Below, one piece after another: positions 8,766-18,201 of a DNA stretch of 64,000 nucleotides (position 1 is the first letter of the stretch; each line of letters starts with the position of its first letter). Location of the stretch: NCBI GenBank assembly GCA_963821815.1, contig CAWGFG010000007.1, positions 36,099 through 100,098 on the forward strand, in the 5' to 3' direction. Made by a program: the position numbers and the translations under genes. This DNA is from JASGTU01 sp963821815 (GTDB lineage Bacteria; Chloroflexota; Anaerolineae; Caldilineales; Caldilineaceae). The notes under the pieces are model-generated. The model was not told the origin of the DNA. It did not search any database and saw only the letters and a program-made list of their open reading frames with translations.

Positions 8766-9784
8766 TAGCCTGCCTTCTCTGCGACATAAGTTACCCGTGG
8801 ATCCAGCCGCGGGTAGATCAGGTCGATAACAAGCACTGATATTCCGACGGAAACTGCCAAAATGAAGGTGATGCCCTGGATAACCGTGTAGTCGCTATTA
8901 ATGATGGACTGGTAGAGTTGGTAACCGAGTCCGGGATAGGAAAAGATGATTTCCACCAGGATGGCGCCGGAAACCACATAGCCCAAGGCGATAGCCAGAT
9001 GCGTTACCTGCGGTGGAATCGCATTACGCACGGAATACCACCAGAGGATGCGACGCGGGCGCAGCCCTTTTGCCTCAGCCAGCATCATATAATCTTCGCC
9101 GATAGTGTTTACCATCAAACCGCGCATAGTGAGCGCCCACAACCCTAAGCTGGTAAGAACGATCGACATGGCTGGTAGCACCGCGTGGCTCGCGACACTG
9201 CTGATAAACGGCCATGACAATTCTTTGGGAATTCCGCTATTGTAGGCGCCACTCATGGGAAAGATGCCGGTGGTAAAGGCGAAAGCGTACAGGAGTAGCA
9301 GCGCAAGCAGATAGTAGGGCAGCACCCCCCAGATCATGGTCAATGGCAGCACAGCACGAACGATGCGCGGGGTGCCCTTCCACGCTAGCAGCGCACCCAC
9401 TGTGATGCCTAGTACGAAGGTGATGAGCACGCTGACGCCGATAAGCCCGATTGACCACCCAATTGCCGGACGGATGATCTCCCACACTCCTGCCGGATAG
9501 GCGGAAAGAGATTGACCAAAGTCAAGCCGCAGGGTGTTCCACAGGTACTTTGAATATTGTACGTACATCGGGTCGTCAAGGCCGAAGCGTTTGCGGTACG
9601 CTTCGTACATGGCCTGGCCGTTCTCAATACCAGCGCTGGCTTGCGCCATGCGCGACGTGATAGCCCCAATCGGATTACCCGGCGCCAGACGCGGGATCAG
9701 AAAATTGAACGAGGCGGCAACAAATATGACCAAGAAAAACATGGCGATGCGTCGCACAAAATAACCCAAATCGATTCCTCGCAT
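8765..9784 (-). CDS. ABC transporter permease, DppB-like
   Basis: 339 residues with membrane helices starting at FVRRIAMFFLVIFVAASFNF and a long external loop containing LAPGNPIGAI and RKRFGLDDPMYVQYSKYL, as in DppB/OppB. The coupling loop includes MRGLMVNTIGEDYMMLAEAK. It is the first membrane gene after the binding-protein gene, separated from it by 292 bases that contain a stable hairpin (10031-10059). Confidence 0.9.
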   Translation of the reverse strand: MRGIDLGYFVRRIAMFFLVIFVAASFNFLIPRLAPGNPIGAITSRMAQASAGIENGQAMYEAYRKRFGLDDPMYVQYSKYLWNTLRLDFGQSLSAYPAGVWEIIRPAIGWSIGLIGVSVLITFVLGITVGALLAWKGTPRIVRAVLPLTMIWGVLPYYLLALLLLYAFAFTTGIFPMSGAYNSGIPKELSWPFISSVASHAVLPAMSIVLTSLGLWALTMRGLMVNTIGEDYMMLAEAKGLRPRRILWWYSVRNAIPPQVTHLAIALGYVVSGAILVEIIFSYPGLGYQLYQSIINSDYTVIQGITFILAVSVGISVLVIDLIYPRLDPRVTYVAEKAG

Positions 9785-10030
9785 GCCCCACTACCTTCCC
9801 GACTAATTATTTCCAGAAACGCACGACCACTACCCGGTGGTTTTTGAACAGCAGTCCACTCTTGGCAGTACCGAATAACTCGTTAGAAGTGAATTTGGTA
9901 ATCATTCAGGCGAACCAACTAAAAACTAGAGAAGCAAAAGTATGTGACTATGTATCCAACGGTTTGGCGGATGCCACGACCAGAACGAAGAACGTGGCGT
10001 CGACATGCCCGATTTGGGCGAGGCGTGAAC

Positions 10031-10059
10031 CCTGCCGGTCGGTTCACCCGACCGGCAGG
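10031..10059 (-). terminator. Stable hairpin downstream of the solute-binding protein gene
   Basis: Perfect 12-bp stem CCTGCCGGTCGG/CCGACCGGCAGG with a 5-base loop, 17 bases past the binding-protein stop. No U-run follows in the direction of transcription. It therefore looks more like an mRNA-stabilising or partial-termination element, which raises binding-protein over permease expression, than a classical terminator. Confidence 0.55.
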
Positions 10060-10076
10060 TTGATGTAACTATATGA

Positions 10077-11879
10077 CTATTGAGCAGGTTGCAACTCGAC
10101 AAGCTGACGCAGGAAATGCTCCCAGTGATTTGGCGGCTGGATGTAGTTATTGTCCCGAGTCGGCCAGTTGGTCCAATAGGTTTCGTTGAACAGATAAAAC
10201 GCGGGTGTCTGAACCAAAGGAATGTCCACCATCTCGTCCACCCAGATAGTTGCAGCTTCCTTCATGATGTCCACAATGGCTGGGTCACCAATGGGCAAGC
10301 TCCCCATCTCGTCAACTAATGCGGAATACTCGTCGTTTTCCCAGCGAGCGGCGTTATTGGTGTTGTCAACGTATTCGGTGCCAGGTGTTCCCACAGGATT
10401 GGACCATTTTTTGTGGTAGCGCTGCATACCGAACCATGGCTCAACTACGCTGCCACAGCCGTCCCAATCAGTTGCAGCCTCAAACTGACCTCGACCCGTC
10501 TGATCGCGGAAGATGCCCCATTCCAGAATGCGTAGGACTGCATCGATACCGACGGCATTCAACTGCTGTACGACCAACCGAGCCCACGGTTCCATGAAGG
10601 GAGGCGCCACAACATCTAGGGTAAGATTCTCTCCGTCAGGGCCGACATATTTACCGGAGCCTTCGTCCAGTATATACCCTTGGCTTTCAATCAACTCTCG
10701 CGACTTCTCTTGGTTGAACTCACCAACGGGCTCGATAATATCCGCGATGGCATCCTGGAAAGGTTGCATAGCCGGATAATCGGGGAAGATAAACGATGCG
10801 GTCGCACCGGCGCCTTCGTTGACTACGTCCACAATCTGCTGCCGGTTCATGGCATAGGAGAGCGCCCAGCGCATCTCCTTTGAGTCCCATGGCGCTACTG
10901 TATGGTTTACGGTGAGCATACGCGGGCACGGGTCGATCCAACCGTAGGGAGGCTCGTCACTGTAGGATTTCAGATCCGGATTGCGTGCCTGCAGTGATTG
11001 CATGATACTTGGGGTTGCGCCCGAACCCGGGCCCAAATCGGCTTCGTTGTTCACCAGCATCTGGTTATGGGTCTCGGCGTTGCCGACCCACGGACGCTGG
11101 ATCTGGAGCGGAGCAGGAAGACTAAAGGCGCCCGTCTTCGCGCCCCACCAGTCGTCGTTGCGATTGTACACCCATTCGGTCGACGAGAACCGCTCGACAA
11201 CGTACGGACCACTAAAGATTGGAGCGCCAGTTTCCGCATCGAAGTTATTGCGAAACGTGATTGGATCCTGCCCTTCCCACACATGTTTCGGCAGCGGCAC
11301 GATGGCCTGTGAAGTGGTCCCCGCCAGGTTCTCTAAGACGAAACGCGGGTTAGGGCCGGTCAGTGTGAACTTAACGGTGCGGTCGTCAACTGCTTCAACT
11401 GAATCCACCCACTGCTCAACAGCGCCAGACCAGTTTAGTTGCGGCGCATATTCTTTGAGCATTTCGAAGGTGAAAACAACATCTTCCGAGGTCAACGGCG
11501 TACCGTCGCTCCATTCAGTACCATCGCGAAGCTTAACCGTCCATTCGTCGAGGGCATCATTCGCCTCATAGCTCTCTGCCAGCCAACCCTCAATCTCGCC
11601 CGTCTCATAGTTCAACATGAAGAGGGGCTCCATTAGGTTCTGGTTCATCCCCTGTAGAATGTAGGTGCCTGGAATATAGGGGTTCCAGATATCAGGAGCC
11701 GGGATATTGACGTTCAGCGGGATGACAAGGATATCCTTCCGTGCTATCGAACCTGTGTCGGCGGCAGGCGCTTCCTCGCCGGCTTCAGGTGCGGCGGCAG
11801 GTGCAGCACAGGCTGCCAATAGCAACAGTAGAATACTCATCAGCAGTATTCCATACCACCTCTTATTCAACGCAGACAT
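10077..11879 (-). CDS. Family 5 solute-binding lipoprotein of the ABC transporter
   Basis: 600 residues. The signal peptide ends in a lipobox (LLLLLAACAAP, Cys near residue 24), followed by an Ala/Pro/Glu linker typical of Chloroflexota. The body matches the bacterial extracellular family 5 fold: PLFMLNYETGEIEGWLAESY, the DGTEWSDGTPLTSEDVVFTF block and later MRWALSYAMNRQQIVDVV. It would capture the substrate outside the membrane and hand it to the DppBC-like permeases. It lies between the glycyl radical enzyme gene (128-base gap) and the permease genes, so its ligand is probably the substrate, or its precursor, of that enzyme. Confidence 0.9.
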   Translation of the reverse strand: MSALNKRWYGILLMSILLLLLAACAAPAAAPEAGEEAPAADTGSIARKDILVIPLNVNIPAPDIWNPYIPGTYILQGMNQNLMEPLFMLNYETGEIEGWLAESYEANDALDEWTVKLRDGTEWSDGTPLTSEDVVFTFEMLKEYAPQLNWSGAVEQWVDSVEAVDDRTVKFTLTGPNPRFVLENLAGTTSQAIVPLPKHVWEGQDPITFRNNFDAETGAPIFSGPYVVERFSSTEWVYNRNDDWWGAKTGAFSLPAPLQIQRPWVGNAETHNQMLVNNEADLGPGSGATPSIMQSLQARNPDLKSYSDEPPYGWIDPCPRMLTVNHTVAPWDSKEMRWALSYAMNRQQIVDVVNEGAGATASFIFPDYPAMQPFQDAIADIIEPVGEFNQEKSRELIESQGYILDEGSGKYVGPDGENLTLDVVAPPFMEPWARLVVQQLNAVGIDAVLRILEWGIFRDQTGRGQFEAATDWDGCGSVVEPWFGMQRYHKKWSNPVGTPGTEYVDNTNNAARWENDEYSALVDEMGSLPIGDPAIVDIMKEAATIWVDEMVDIPLVQTPAFYLFNETYWTNWPTRDNNYIQPPNHWEHFLRQLVELQPAQ

Positions 11880-12007
11880 TGCTTCCTCCTTCGGCTTTGA
11901 TTGATGTGTTGATGAACGTGTTTCTGGAATTACTTCGGATTCACTTCACACAAACATCTATTCCAACGACATTGTTGGCAACAATAGAAGCAGTTACACC
12001 TAGAACT

Positions 12008-14242
12008 CTATGCTCCCTCCGCGATAATGCGATCCACGACAAGCTGTCGAAACTCAGGTGAGAGGCTAGCGAAATATGCACTGAACCCGGTAACGCGTAC
12101 GACCAGGTCCGGGTACTTGGAGGGATCCTCGTGGGCTTCCAGTACCTTCTGCGCATCCATCACATTCATATTAATCTGTGTTCCACCCATGGAGAAATGG
12201 CCGGAAATCAGGCTGGAAATGAGGCCAACGCCCTCTTCTTCGCTGGCGATGCCCGGGTCCAGTTCTATTTGCATGGGTGCGGTGTTGCCATAACCAGGCT
12301 GTACGCCGGCAATGGCAACCGCCATCGCGGTGGGTGCGCCATCCTTGCGGAAGCCGGGATCAGGGTTCGCCCCATGGGAAATCGGCGCCCCTGCCTTGCG
12401 CCCGTTCGGTGTTGCGCCGACAATCTTGCCCATGGGAATGGTGTTGGCCCAGGAGAAGATGCCGGGGACCATGTTGTACCCATTGGGCGTCGGTCCAGCC
12501 TTGACCAGGTCCGTAAATGTCTGTGAGACAAGTTTCGCATACTCGTCGGCGCGTGATCCGCCGCTGCCAAAGCGCGGAATGTTGTGCATGAGCAGACGAG
12601 CTTTTTCGCCTTCTGAGCCAGCCCAGTCGGACTCGATGTGCTGGTTCAGCTCCTGCCAGGTCATCCTGTGTTCTTTTTCGATGCGCTGCTCAAGGGCTGC
12701 AAAAGAGTCCGCAACGGTTGCCAACGCTGAACCGTCAACGCACAGGTTGTAGAACTCAACACCGCCCTCGGTAGCATCTAGCCCTTTCTCGACCGGCCCA
12801 TAGGAGAGAAGGCTGAGCACAAGTTCGGGGAAATTCTCACCTTGATGCGCCATGTGGAAGTCGAGCCCCTCAGCGATCACCTCTACAGCCTTTTTCAGGT
12901 GAGTGACGAAGCGATCCCACAATAGCTGTACTGAAGGCTCGTTGGACGGGTCAGCCATCATTTCCTGGAAGGCGAACTCGAATATCTTGGCAAAGTTGAC
13001 CTTCACCATATCGTTCATGGTGTATTCACGTCCGGGGATGGCAGACCAGTGACAGCCAGAATAGGCGCGTTCGTAGCCCTGATCCAGCGAGTAACCGTTG
13101 CGCGTATACCCTTGCGCCGTCTGGTTAATGCCGAGGAACTTGGGCACGCCCGTCTTGTCTTCCAGCATTACTTCTACGCTGCGTTTGAGCAGCGCCGGAT
13201 CCACATTGTCGCCCACACAGACGCCGACATTCGCCGGTATTCTGAGCCTGTGCGCCGCTTCCAAAATAAGGAAAGAGACATGGCTCGTGACGTCCCTGCC
13301 AGATGCATCCGGGCCTCCCAATTGCAGGTACGCCGTGTCACGCAAGAGCAGGCAGGCGATGTGAAAAATGGCTTCCTCATCGTCCAGAACGCCGGCGGCC
13401 GTGTCCTGTTCGTAGTACGGCCGCAGAATCTCATCCAACCGGCCTAGCGAACCGCTGCCGTTGAACATGCGCGCTGCCAACTGATACCACAACGTCCACT
13501 GGCACGCCTCGCGGAACGTCTCCGGCGGATCGGTGATCAGCTTCTCGTTGATATCGGCCATTTCGAGCAAATTGGCTCGCAGTTCAGGATCACTTTCCGT
13601 TTCCGCCATCTCACGCGCTGCAACAACGTGCCGCCCAATCCAATCCTGCATACCCTGGATAAATGCGACCAAGCCGTCGTAGAATTCTTCAGACTCTTCA
13701 TCGTTCTCTAGGCGGTAGTAGGCAATCTTGTCGAGCAAGCCTGCCCAACCTAGTGAGAGGCCGATATTCATCTCCTGACAGAAGTGTTGTCCGCCGCCAA
13801 TGCCCGGCACGAGTCCGTATCGCTTGTGATACGGCTTTAGGTGGGCGTAGTCGTAGTCCGGATTCCAGCCGAGTTTTCGATAGGAACCGAAGTTGACCAT
13901 GTAGCCGCCGGCCAGTGAGCTTCGCGGATCAATATAGACCGGGTGTACCTTTAGCAAATCGCGGTAGTTCTCGCCAACGGCTCGTGCGCCAAAGAAACCG
14001 CCGCTCGGATGATTCGGCGTTGGCGTGAAATTGTCCAGAAGGCAATCTTTGATGGGCATGCCGGAAGAACTCATTGCGTCCACCAGTTTGCGCAACTCCG
14101 GCGGCGGTAAGATCATTGCCCAGTCGTCGTGGTCTTGTGCGCCGAGTACAGCCTGTTTTTCCGCAGTCTGTGCCAATTTCTCCTCGCGCAATCCATCCAG
14201 ACGTTCCGCCCAAGCGGTTCTCTCCATTGTGCTGTCTACCAT
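12008..14242 (-). CDS. Glycyl radical enzyme of the pyruvate formate-lyase superfamily, substrate unknown
   Basis: 744 residues from ATG 14242, which follows GGAGAG at a good distance. The C-terminal glycyl-radical motif is RVTGFSAYF, with Gly at about residue 719. The predicted active-site thiyl Cys (about residue 397) sits in AYSGCHWSAIPGREYTMND. The position two after the Cys is Trp; glycerol, propanediol, choline, hydroxyproline and isethionate lyases have Glu there. Pyruvate formate-lyase has two adjacent Cys, also absent. I therefore cannot name the reaction. The activase gene lies just upstream and the complete importer just downstream on the same strand, so the trio probably imports and cleaves or dehydrates one compound under anoxic conditions. 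Confidence 0.85.
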   Translation of the reverse strand: MVDSTMERTAWAERLDGLREEKLAQTAEKQAVLGAQDHDDWAMILPPPELRKLVDAMSSSGMPIKDCLLDNFTPTPNHPSGGFFGARAVGENYRDLLKVHPVYIDPRSSLAGGYMVNFGSYRKLGWNPDYDYAHLKPYHKRYGLVPGIGGGQHFCQEMNIGLSLGWAGLLDKIAYYRLENDEESEEFYDGLVAFIQGMQDWIGRHVVAAREMAETESDPELRANLLEMADINEKLITDPPETFREACQWTLWYQLAARMFNGSGSLGRLDEILRPYYEQDTAAGVLDDEEAIFHIACLLLRDTAYLQLGGPDASGRDVTSHVSFLILEAAHRLRIPANVGVCVGDNVDPALLKRSVEVMLEDKTGVPKFLGINQTAQGYTRNGYSLDQGYERAYSGCHWSAIPGREYTMNDMVKVNFAKIFEFAFQEMMADPSNEPSVQLLWDRFVTHLKKAVEVIAEGLDFHMAHQGENFPELVLSLLSYGPVEKGLDATEGGVEFYNLCVDGSALATVADSFAALEQRIEKEHRMTWQELNQHIESDWAGSEGEKARLLMHNIPRFGSGGSRADEYAKLVSQTFTDLVKAGPTPNGYNMVPGIFSWANTIPMGKIVGATPNGRKAGAPISHGANPDPGFRKDGAPTAMAVAIAGVQPGYGNTAPMQIELDPGIASEEEGVGLISSLISGHFSMGGTQINMNVMDAQKVLEAHEDPSKYPDLVVRVTGFSAYFASLSPEFRQLVVDRIIAEGA

Positions 14243-14444
14243 CTTCTTCTCTCCATTGAAAGGCAATTACGTCGCTGCAAACGGTGCTAACTTTGTCTGG
14301 TTCGGTTGAACCCTATACTGCTGTTTGCGTGGTCAAGCTCATTGACGATGGTATCACATTTAGTCGACTATTCCTCTCCCTATCTCCGATAACTTATAAC
14401 CCAATACCATCCTATTGCGTATCCGGACCTGTGATCGTATAGAT

Positions 14445-15380
14445 TCAAGGCAAGTGAACGCGTATACCCTGCGCTTCTGCTATCGCGGCCAGTTCTTGCA
14501 TGCGACTCTTGTCCAGCGTTGGCAATTTCGCCGCCCGGTAGTCCCAGTCCAGACTGCGGTACTTATCGGAGGCTAGCTGGTGGAACTTCAGTAACTCCAG
14601 TTGCGGCAATCCGTGATCTGCGTTTGTCTCCGCCAACCCCAACTCTCCCAGTTCGCGCACAAATGCAGCAGTCGTCGCAATCTCTTCATCCGCATCGTTG
14701 ACGGTGGGAATAACAGGAATACGGAACAACACCGGCTTGCCGCTTGCGGCTAGTCGCCGTGCGTTGGCAAGGATGAGTTCGTTGGATACACCGGTAGCAT
14801 CTTTGTGCTTGACTGGATCCATCTGTTTTAGATCCATCATGAACATATCGGTGACAGGAAGCATCTCTTCAATGAATTCCCAGGGGCAGTTAGCAGCCGT
14901 CTCAATGGCAGTATGAACGCCTTCGGCCTTGCATCTAGCCAACACCTCATGCGCAAATTTACGCTGCAGCATGGGCTCGCCGCCGGATAACGTGACGCCC
15001 CCGCCCGACGTCTGGTAGAAGGTCTTATCGGCCAGAATTTCGCTCATTACCTGTTCAACGCTCAATTCACGACCGGTCAACTCTACGGCTGCGTTGGGGC
15101 AAATGGCCACGCATTCGCCGCAGACGACGCACTGCGTGCGCAAGTACTCGTGGCCATTCTCAAAGATGTGGGCGTCATGTTCACATACGGCGAGACAATC
15201 TTGGCAGCCGATGCAACGGTCAAGGTAGAACTGGATTTCTGGTTTTGGCCGTATACTCTCGGGGTTGTGGCACCAGAAACAACGCAGACTGCAGCCCTTG
15301 AAGAAGACCGTCGTGCGAATGCCGGGTCCGTCATGGATGGAGAATCGCTGAATGTTGATGATAGTGCCGGTGACTGTCAT
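14445..15380 (-). CDS. Glycyl-radical-enzyme activating protein (radical SAM)
   Basis: 311 residues. The radical-SAM cluster motif CSLRCFWC (CX3CX2C, near residue 31) is followed by an inserted ferredoxin-like domain with two CX2CX2CX3C-type groups (CIGCQDCLAVC and CVVCGECVAICP), as in activators other than the short PflA. GGGVTLSGGEPMLQ is the SAM-contacting GGE region. It would use S-adenosylmethionine to put the radical on Gly of the enzyme encoded 202 bases downstream. First gene of the leftward operon; the ribosome site is weak. Confidence 0.92.
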   Translation of the reverse strand: MTVTGTIINIQRFSIHDGPGIRTTVFFKGCSLRCFWCHNPESIRPKPEIQFYLDRCIGCQDCLAVCEHDAHIFENGHEYLRTQCVVCGECVAICPNAAVELTGRELSVEQVMSEILADKTFYQTSGGGVTLSGGEPMLQRKFAHEVLARCKAEGVHTAIETAANCPWEFIEEMLPVTDMFMMDLKQMDPVKHKDATGVSNELILANARRLAASGKPVLFRIPVIPTVNDADEEIATTAAFVRELGELGLAETNADHGLPQLELLKFHQLASDKYRSLDWDYRAAKLPTLDKSRMQELAAIAEAQGIRVHLP

Positions 15381-16771
15381 CTGCTTGTGTAAATTTACCT
15401 AATCTGTACTCTGGTCTCACGAATTGTGCGGACCAAATATCCCTGGTCCAGTGTAGACATGATGGAGTCGGACGATCGCGCTAAGGTGGAATTCCACGTG
15501 GTAGCCTGTCGCACTATTCTGATAATGCATCAACTGCTAAGTCACGACACTGAAATTCGCCGGTGCCCTAATGAAATCATCGCAACGCAACAACCTTCGG
15601 AGCCTACACATGTGAGATGAAGAATCGTGAGACGCGATACAGCCGAAACCCACTACAAAACCAAGAAATCTGGAACTGAACAGCTCGCAGGACAGATACT
15701 GTCCGTTATTCAGTAACCATTTTCATAAGTAAAACCGATACTAGCATTGTATATAACCGTGTAGCGTTCTCAAAACCCTGTGTGTCTATGATGAGTGAGA
15801 CACTGCCCGGGTTCTGGACCCGGCGTGCCTACGCCCGCAATGGCAGTAGCCAAACCATCGGCCGTGCCACGACCTGCACACTGCGCTGACAGAGCGCAAC
15901 GGGGCGGTCTGGCGCACGCTGCAGTGCCTTCCCTTTTGCGCGATGTGTAGCGGCGCAGGCGGACAAGCAGAAGGGCTCACACCGTACCAGGACCGTGTAC
16001 ACGCCCTTCAATGGGATGCGCGGGAGGAAATAGACCTGTTGAAAAAGAGAGCCATCCCCATGCGCCGCAGGTCAATCAGACACGAAGACTGGGACACCCG
16101 CGCTGGTTCGGGCGCTAAAGGCGCGGCTTACCGGCTGCGGCCGGAAAAGCTGCAGAAAAGACACTGTACTGCTTCGGACAGCCCAACTTGGTCCGCAGGG
16201 GTGCAAGCATAGACTATTCGCTCCAGCCCTACGTCATGGCCCCTCAGAGATCGGAAGAGGAATACTCCGTCAGCGACGGGTGACTCTGCTCGGACGCGAC
16301 GGTCGGTGAAAGGACTCAAGTCATTGTGTGCTGATATGACTACATTCGTAGTCTGGTGACATGACCTGGACGTCAGCTCTTCGTGATTTTAGAGCCGTCA
16401 TCACCTGCAAGTGCGTCCTACAAATTTGGGCCAGAGCCAGAACAGAATTTCTGGAATGACATTCACTGCGTGTTTTGCCAACGCTCACTTTGCCAGGAAC
16501 GAGACGACCGACACTCCACTATAGTCTGGGACGCACCCACTGAAAAACAGCGGTTGAGCGTCCGCGCGCGATGTAGTAAACTAACCGGCGCAGCCTCACT
16601 ACATGGTAAATAGTCCGTTTGCGTTCCGCCCTTTTTTGACGAACATGGTATTTGTGTCTCAAAGTCAGCAAGGTTCGAGGATAATTGCGCAGCAGCAAAT
16701 CGTCTACAGCAGATACTATTCGGTACGTCTCACCTATTTGTTCATGCCACGAAGAGTACAGGAGGAGTAAA
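15381..16771. other. Long intergenic region between divergent operons
   Basis: About 1.4 kb. It must hold the promoters of both the leftward glycyl-radical operon and the rightward sugar-transporter operon. The only site I can point to is the palindrome at 15389-15398. Around 15850-16210 a plus-strand frame reads coherently (LTERNGAVWRTLQCLPFCAM onward) and the sequence is GC-richer than its flanks, as if an older gene decayed there. I do not recognise it. Confidence 0.4.
15389..15398. promoter_or_regulatory. Palindrome upstream of the activase gene
   Basis: GTAAATTTAC, a perfect 10-base palindrome starting nine bases before the activase start codon. It could be an operator half-site pair or chance AT-rich symmetry. 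No regulator gene lies close by. Confidence 0.25.
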
Positions 16772-18109
16772 ATGCGTAAGAGCACTGTCTGGTACGTCGC
16801 GTTTGTATTTATCCTGGCGCTTGTTATGTCTGCATGCGCCGCGCCTGCAGCGCCGGCGGGCGGTGAAGAGACCGCCACCGGCGGAGAGACAGCAACTGAA
16901 GGAGATCCGCTCACCTATTGGGTCGGCCTGACATTTTCAGACGAAGGCAACCAGATGGTGGTGGACCGTATCAAGCAGTTTGGTGAAGAAAAGGGTATTC
17001 CTGTAGAGGCCGTTGTTATCAACCAGAATGAGATGGTACAGAAGCTTTCCGCAGCCATCGAGGCTGGGAATCTGCCAGACGGTGTCGACATTGGGCAGGA
17101 TTTTGCACTGTTGATGGCGCAACGCGATTTGTTGGTTCCGCTTGATGATCTGTACGCCAAAATTGGTGAAGCACAGGGAGGGTGGCTCAACGCCCCACAA
17201 ACGATTGCGACCATGCCAGATTTTGGCGGCACGATCTATGGCATACCCTATGGCACAGGCGGCAATATAATATACCGACGTACAGATGTCCTGGAACCAG
17301 CAGGTTTCACCGAGGCTCCAGCGACATGGATGGAAATGTCCGAAATGGCTGCGGCAGCGCAGAATCCGCCTGAAAACTATGGCTTAGGTTTTGCACTGTC
17401 CAACGTCGGGGACGCTAACATGACAACCACCATGATGCAATCTTTTGGCGGTCGGGTGGCAGATGATGCAGGTGAGAACTGCACCATTGACAGTCAGGGA
17501 ACTAGAGATTTTCTCGAATGGATCACCGGTGCTTTCGAGGACGGCCTGTTTCCCCCTGGTGTAGCCACGTGGGACGGCGCTGGCGATAATACTTGCTACC
17601 AGTCAGCAGCATGCATCTTTATCGGAAACCCCGGCAGCGTCTATGTATACATGCGGGATAGCGATCCGGAACTGTTGGATGCGACTAAATTTTCAGCATT
17701 CCCCGCCGGCCCGGTTATGCAGGTCTCGCCAGCCAACACGAATTTCCGCGTCATCCCTTCCACCAGTGATAAGCAGGAGCTAGCTAAGGAGTTGGTCGAG
17801 TACTTGTTGGATCCTGAGTTCCTTAAAGAATACTACGCGTATTCTATCTACGGCGCAGTTCTACAGGACCAACTCGATTTCGAGCTCTTCCAGGAAAGCC
17901 CTGTTCATGCTGGACTGACCGACCTTGCCGTCAGCGGGACGCCAGGAGCGTACCCGGATGTCAACAACGCGGCTTTTGCCGAGTATCAGACTAACTTTCT
18001 GACGCCCAAAATGGTTCTGAAGGTGGTTATCGACGGCAAGAGCATTGACGACGCGATCGCTGAAACGCAGGATGCCTGCCAGGAGATCTACGACAAGTAT
18101 AAGCAATAG
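16772..18109 (+). CDS. Family 1 sugar-binding lipoprotein of an ABC transporter
   Basis: 445 residues from ATG 16772, preceded by AGGAGGAG. The signal peptide ends in the lipobox VMSACAAPAAP. The mature part has the extracellular family 1 pattern: LTYWVGLTFSDEGNQMVVDR at the start, YGIPYGTGGNIIYRRTDVLE in the middle and the conserved binding-cleft region YQSAACIFIGNPG. It would bind a mono- or oligosaccharide. Two permease genes follow on the same strand; no ATPase gene is present locally, so a shared MsmK-type ATPase elsewhere is likely. Confidence 0.9.
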   Translation: MRKSTVWYVAFVFILALVMSACAAPAAPAGGEETATGGETATEGDPLTYWVGLTFSDEGNQMVVDRIKQFGEEKGIPVEAVVINQNEMVQKLSAAIEAGNLPDGVDIGQDFALLMAQRDLLVPLDDLYAKIGEAQGGWLNAPQTIATMPDFGGTIYGIPYGTGGNIIYRRTDVLEPAGFTEAPATWMEMSEMAAAAQNPPENYGLGFALSNVGDANMTTTMMQSFGGRVADDAGENCTIDSQGTRDFLEWITGAFEDGLFPPGVATWDGAGDNTCYQSAACIFIGNPGSVYVYMRDSDPELLDATKFSAFPAGPVMQVSPANTNFRVIPSTSDKQELAKELVEYLLDPEFLKEYYAYSIYGAVLQDQLDFELFQESPVHAGLTDLAVSGTPGAYPDVNNAAFAEYQTNFLTPKMVLKVVIDGKSIDDAIAETQDACQEIYDKYKQ

Positions 18110-18144
18110 GTGTTTACGCTTTACTAGAATTACCCTTTGAGTCG

Positions 18145-18186
18145 GACGGAGCTGGCGGACGACCGGATGGCGTCTGCAGCTCCGTC
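18145..18186 (+). terminator. Hairpin between binding-protein and permease genes
   Basis: GACGGAGCTG pairs with CAGCTCCGTC over 10 bp, with further partial pairing inside the 22-base interior. There is no U-run. It occupies the same place, after the solute-binding gene, as the hairpin at 10031, and probably also protects or limits transcripts. Confidence 0.45.
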
Positions 18187-18201
18187 TCGACCCAATATAG
18201 A

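Noticed and set aside
12008..14242. Naming the glycyl radical enzyme pyruvate formate-lyase or propanediol dehydratase
   Set aside because: It lacks both the Cys-Cys pair of the former and the Cys-x-Glu of the latter.
15786..16212. Possible gene in the long divergent intergenic region
   Set aside because: Frames on both strands are short and unlike known families; kept only as possible decayed sequence.
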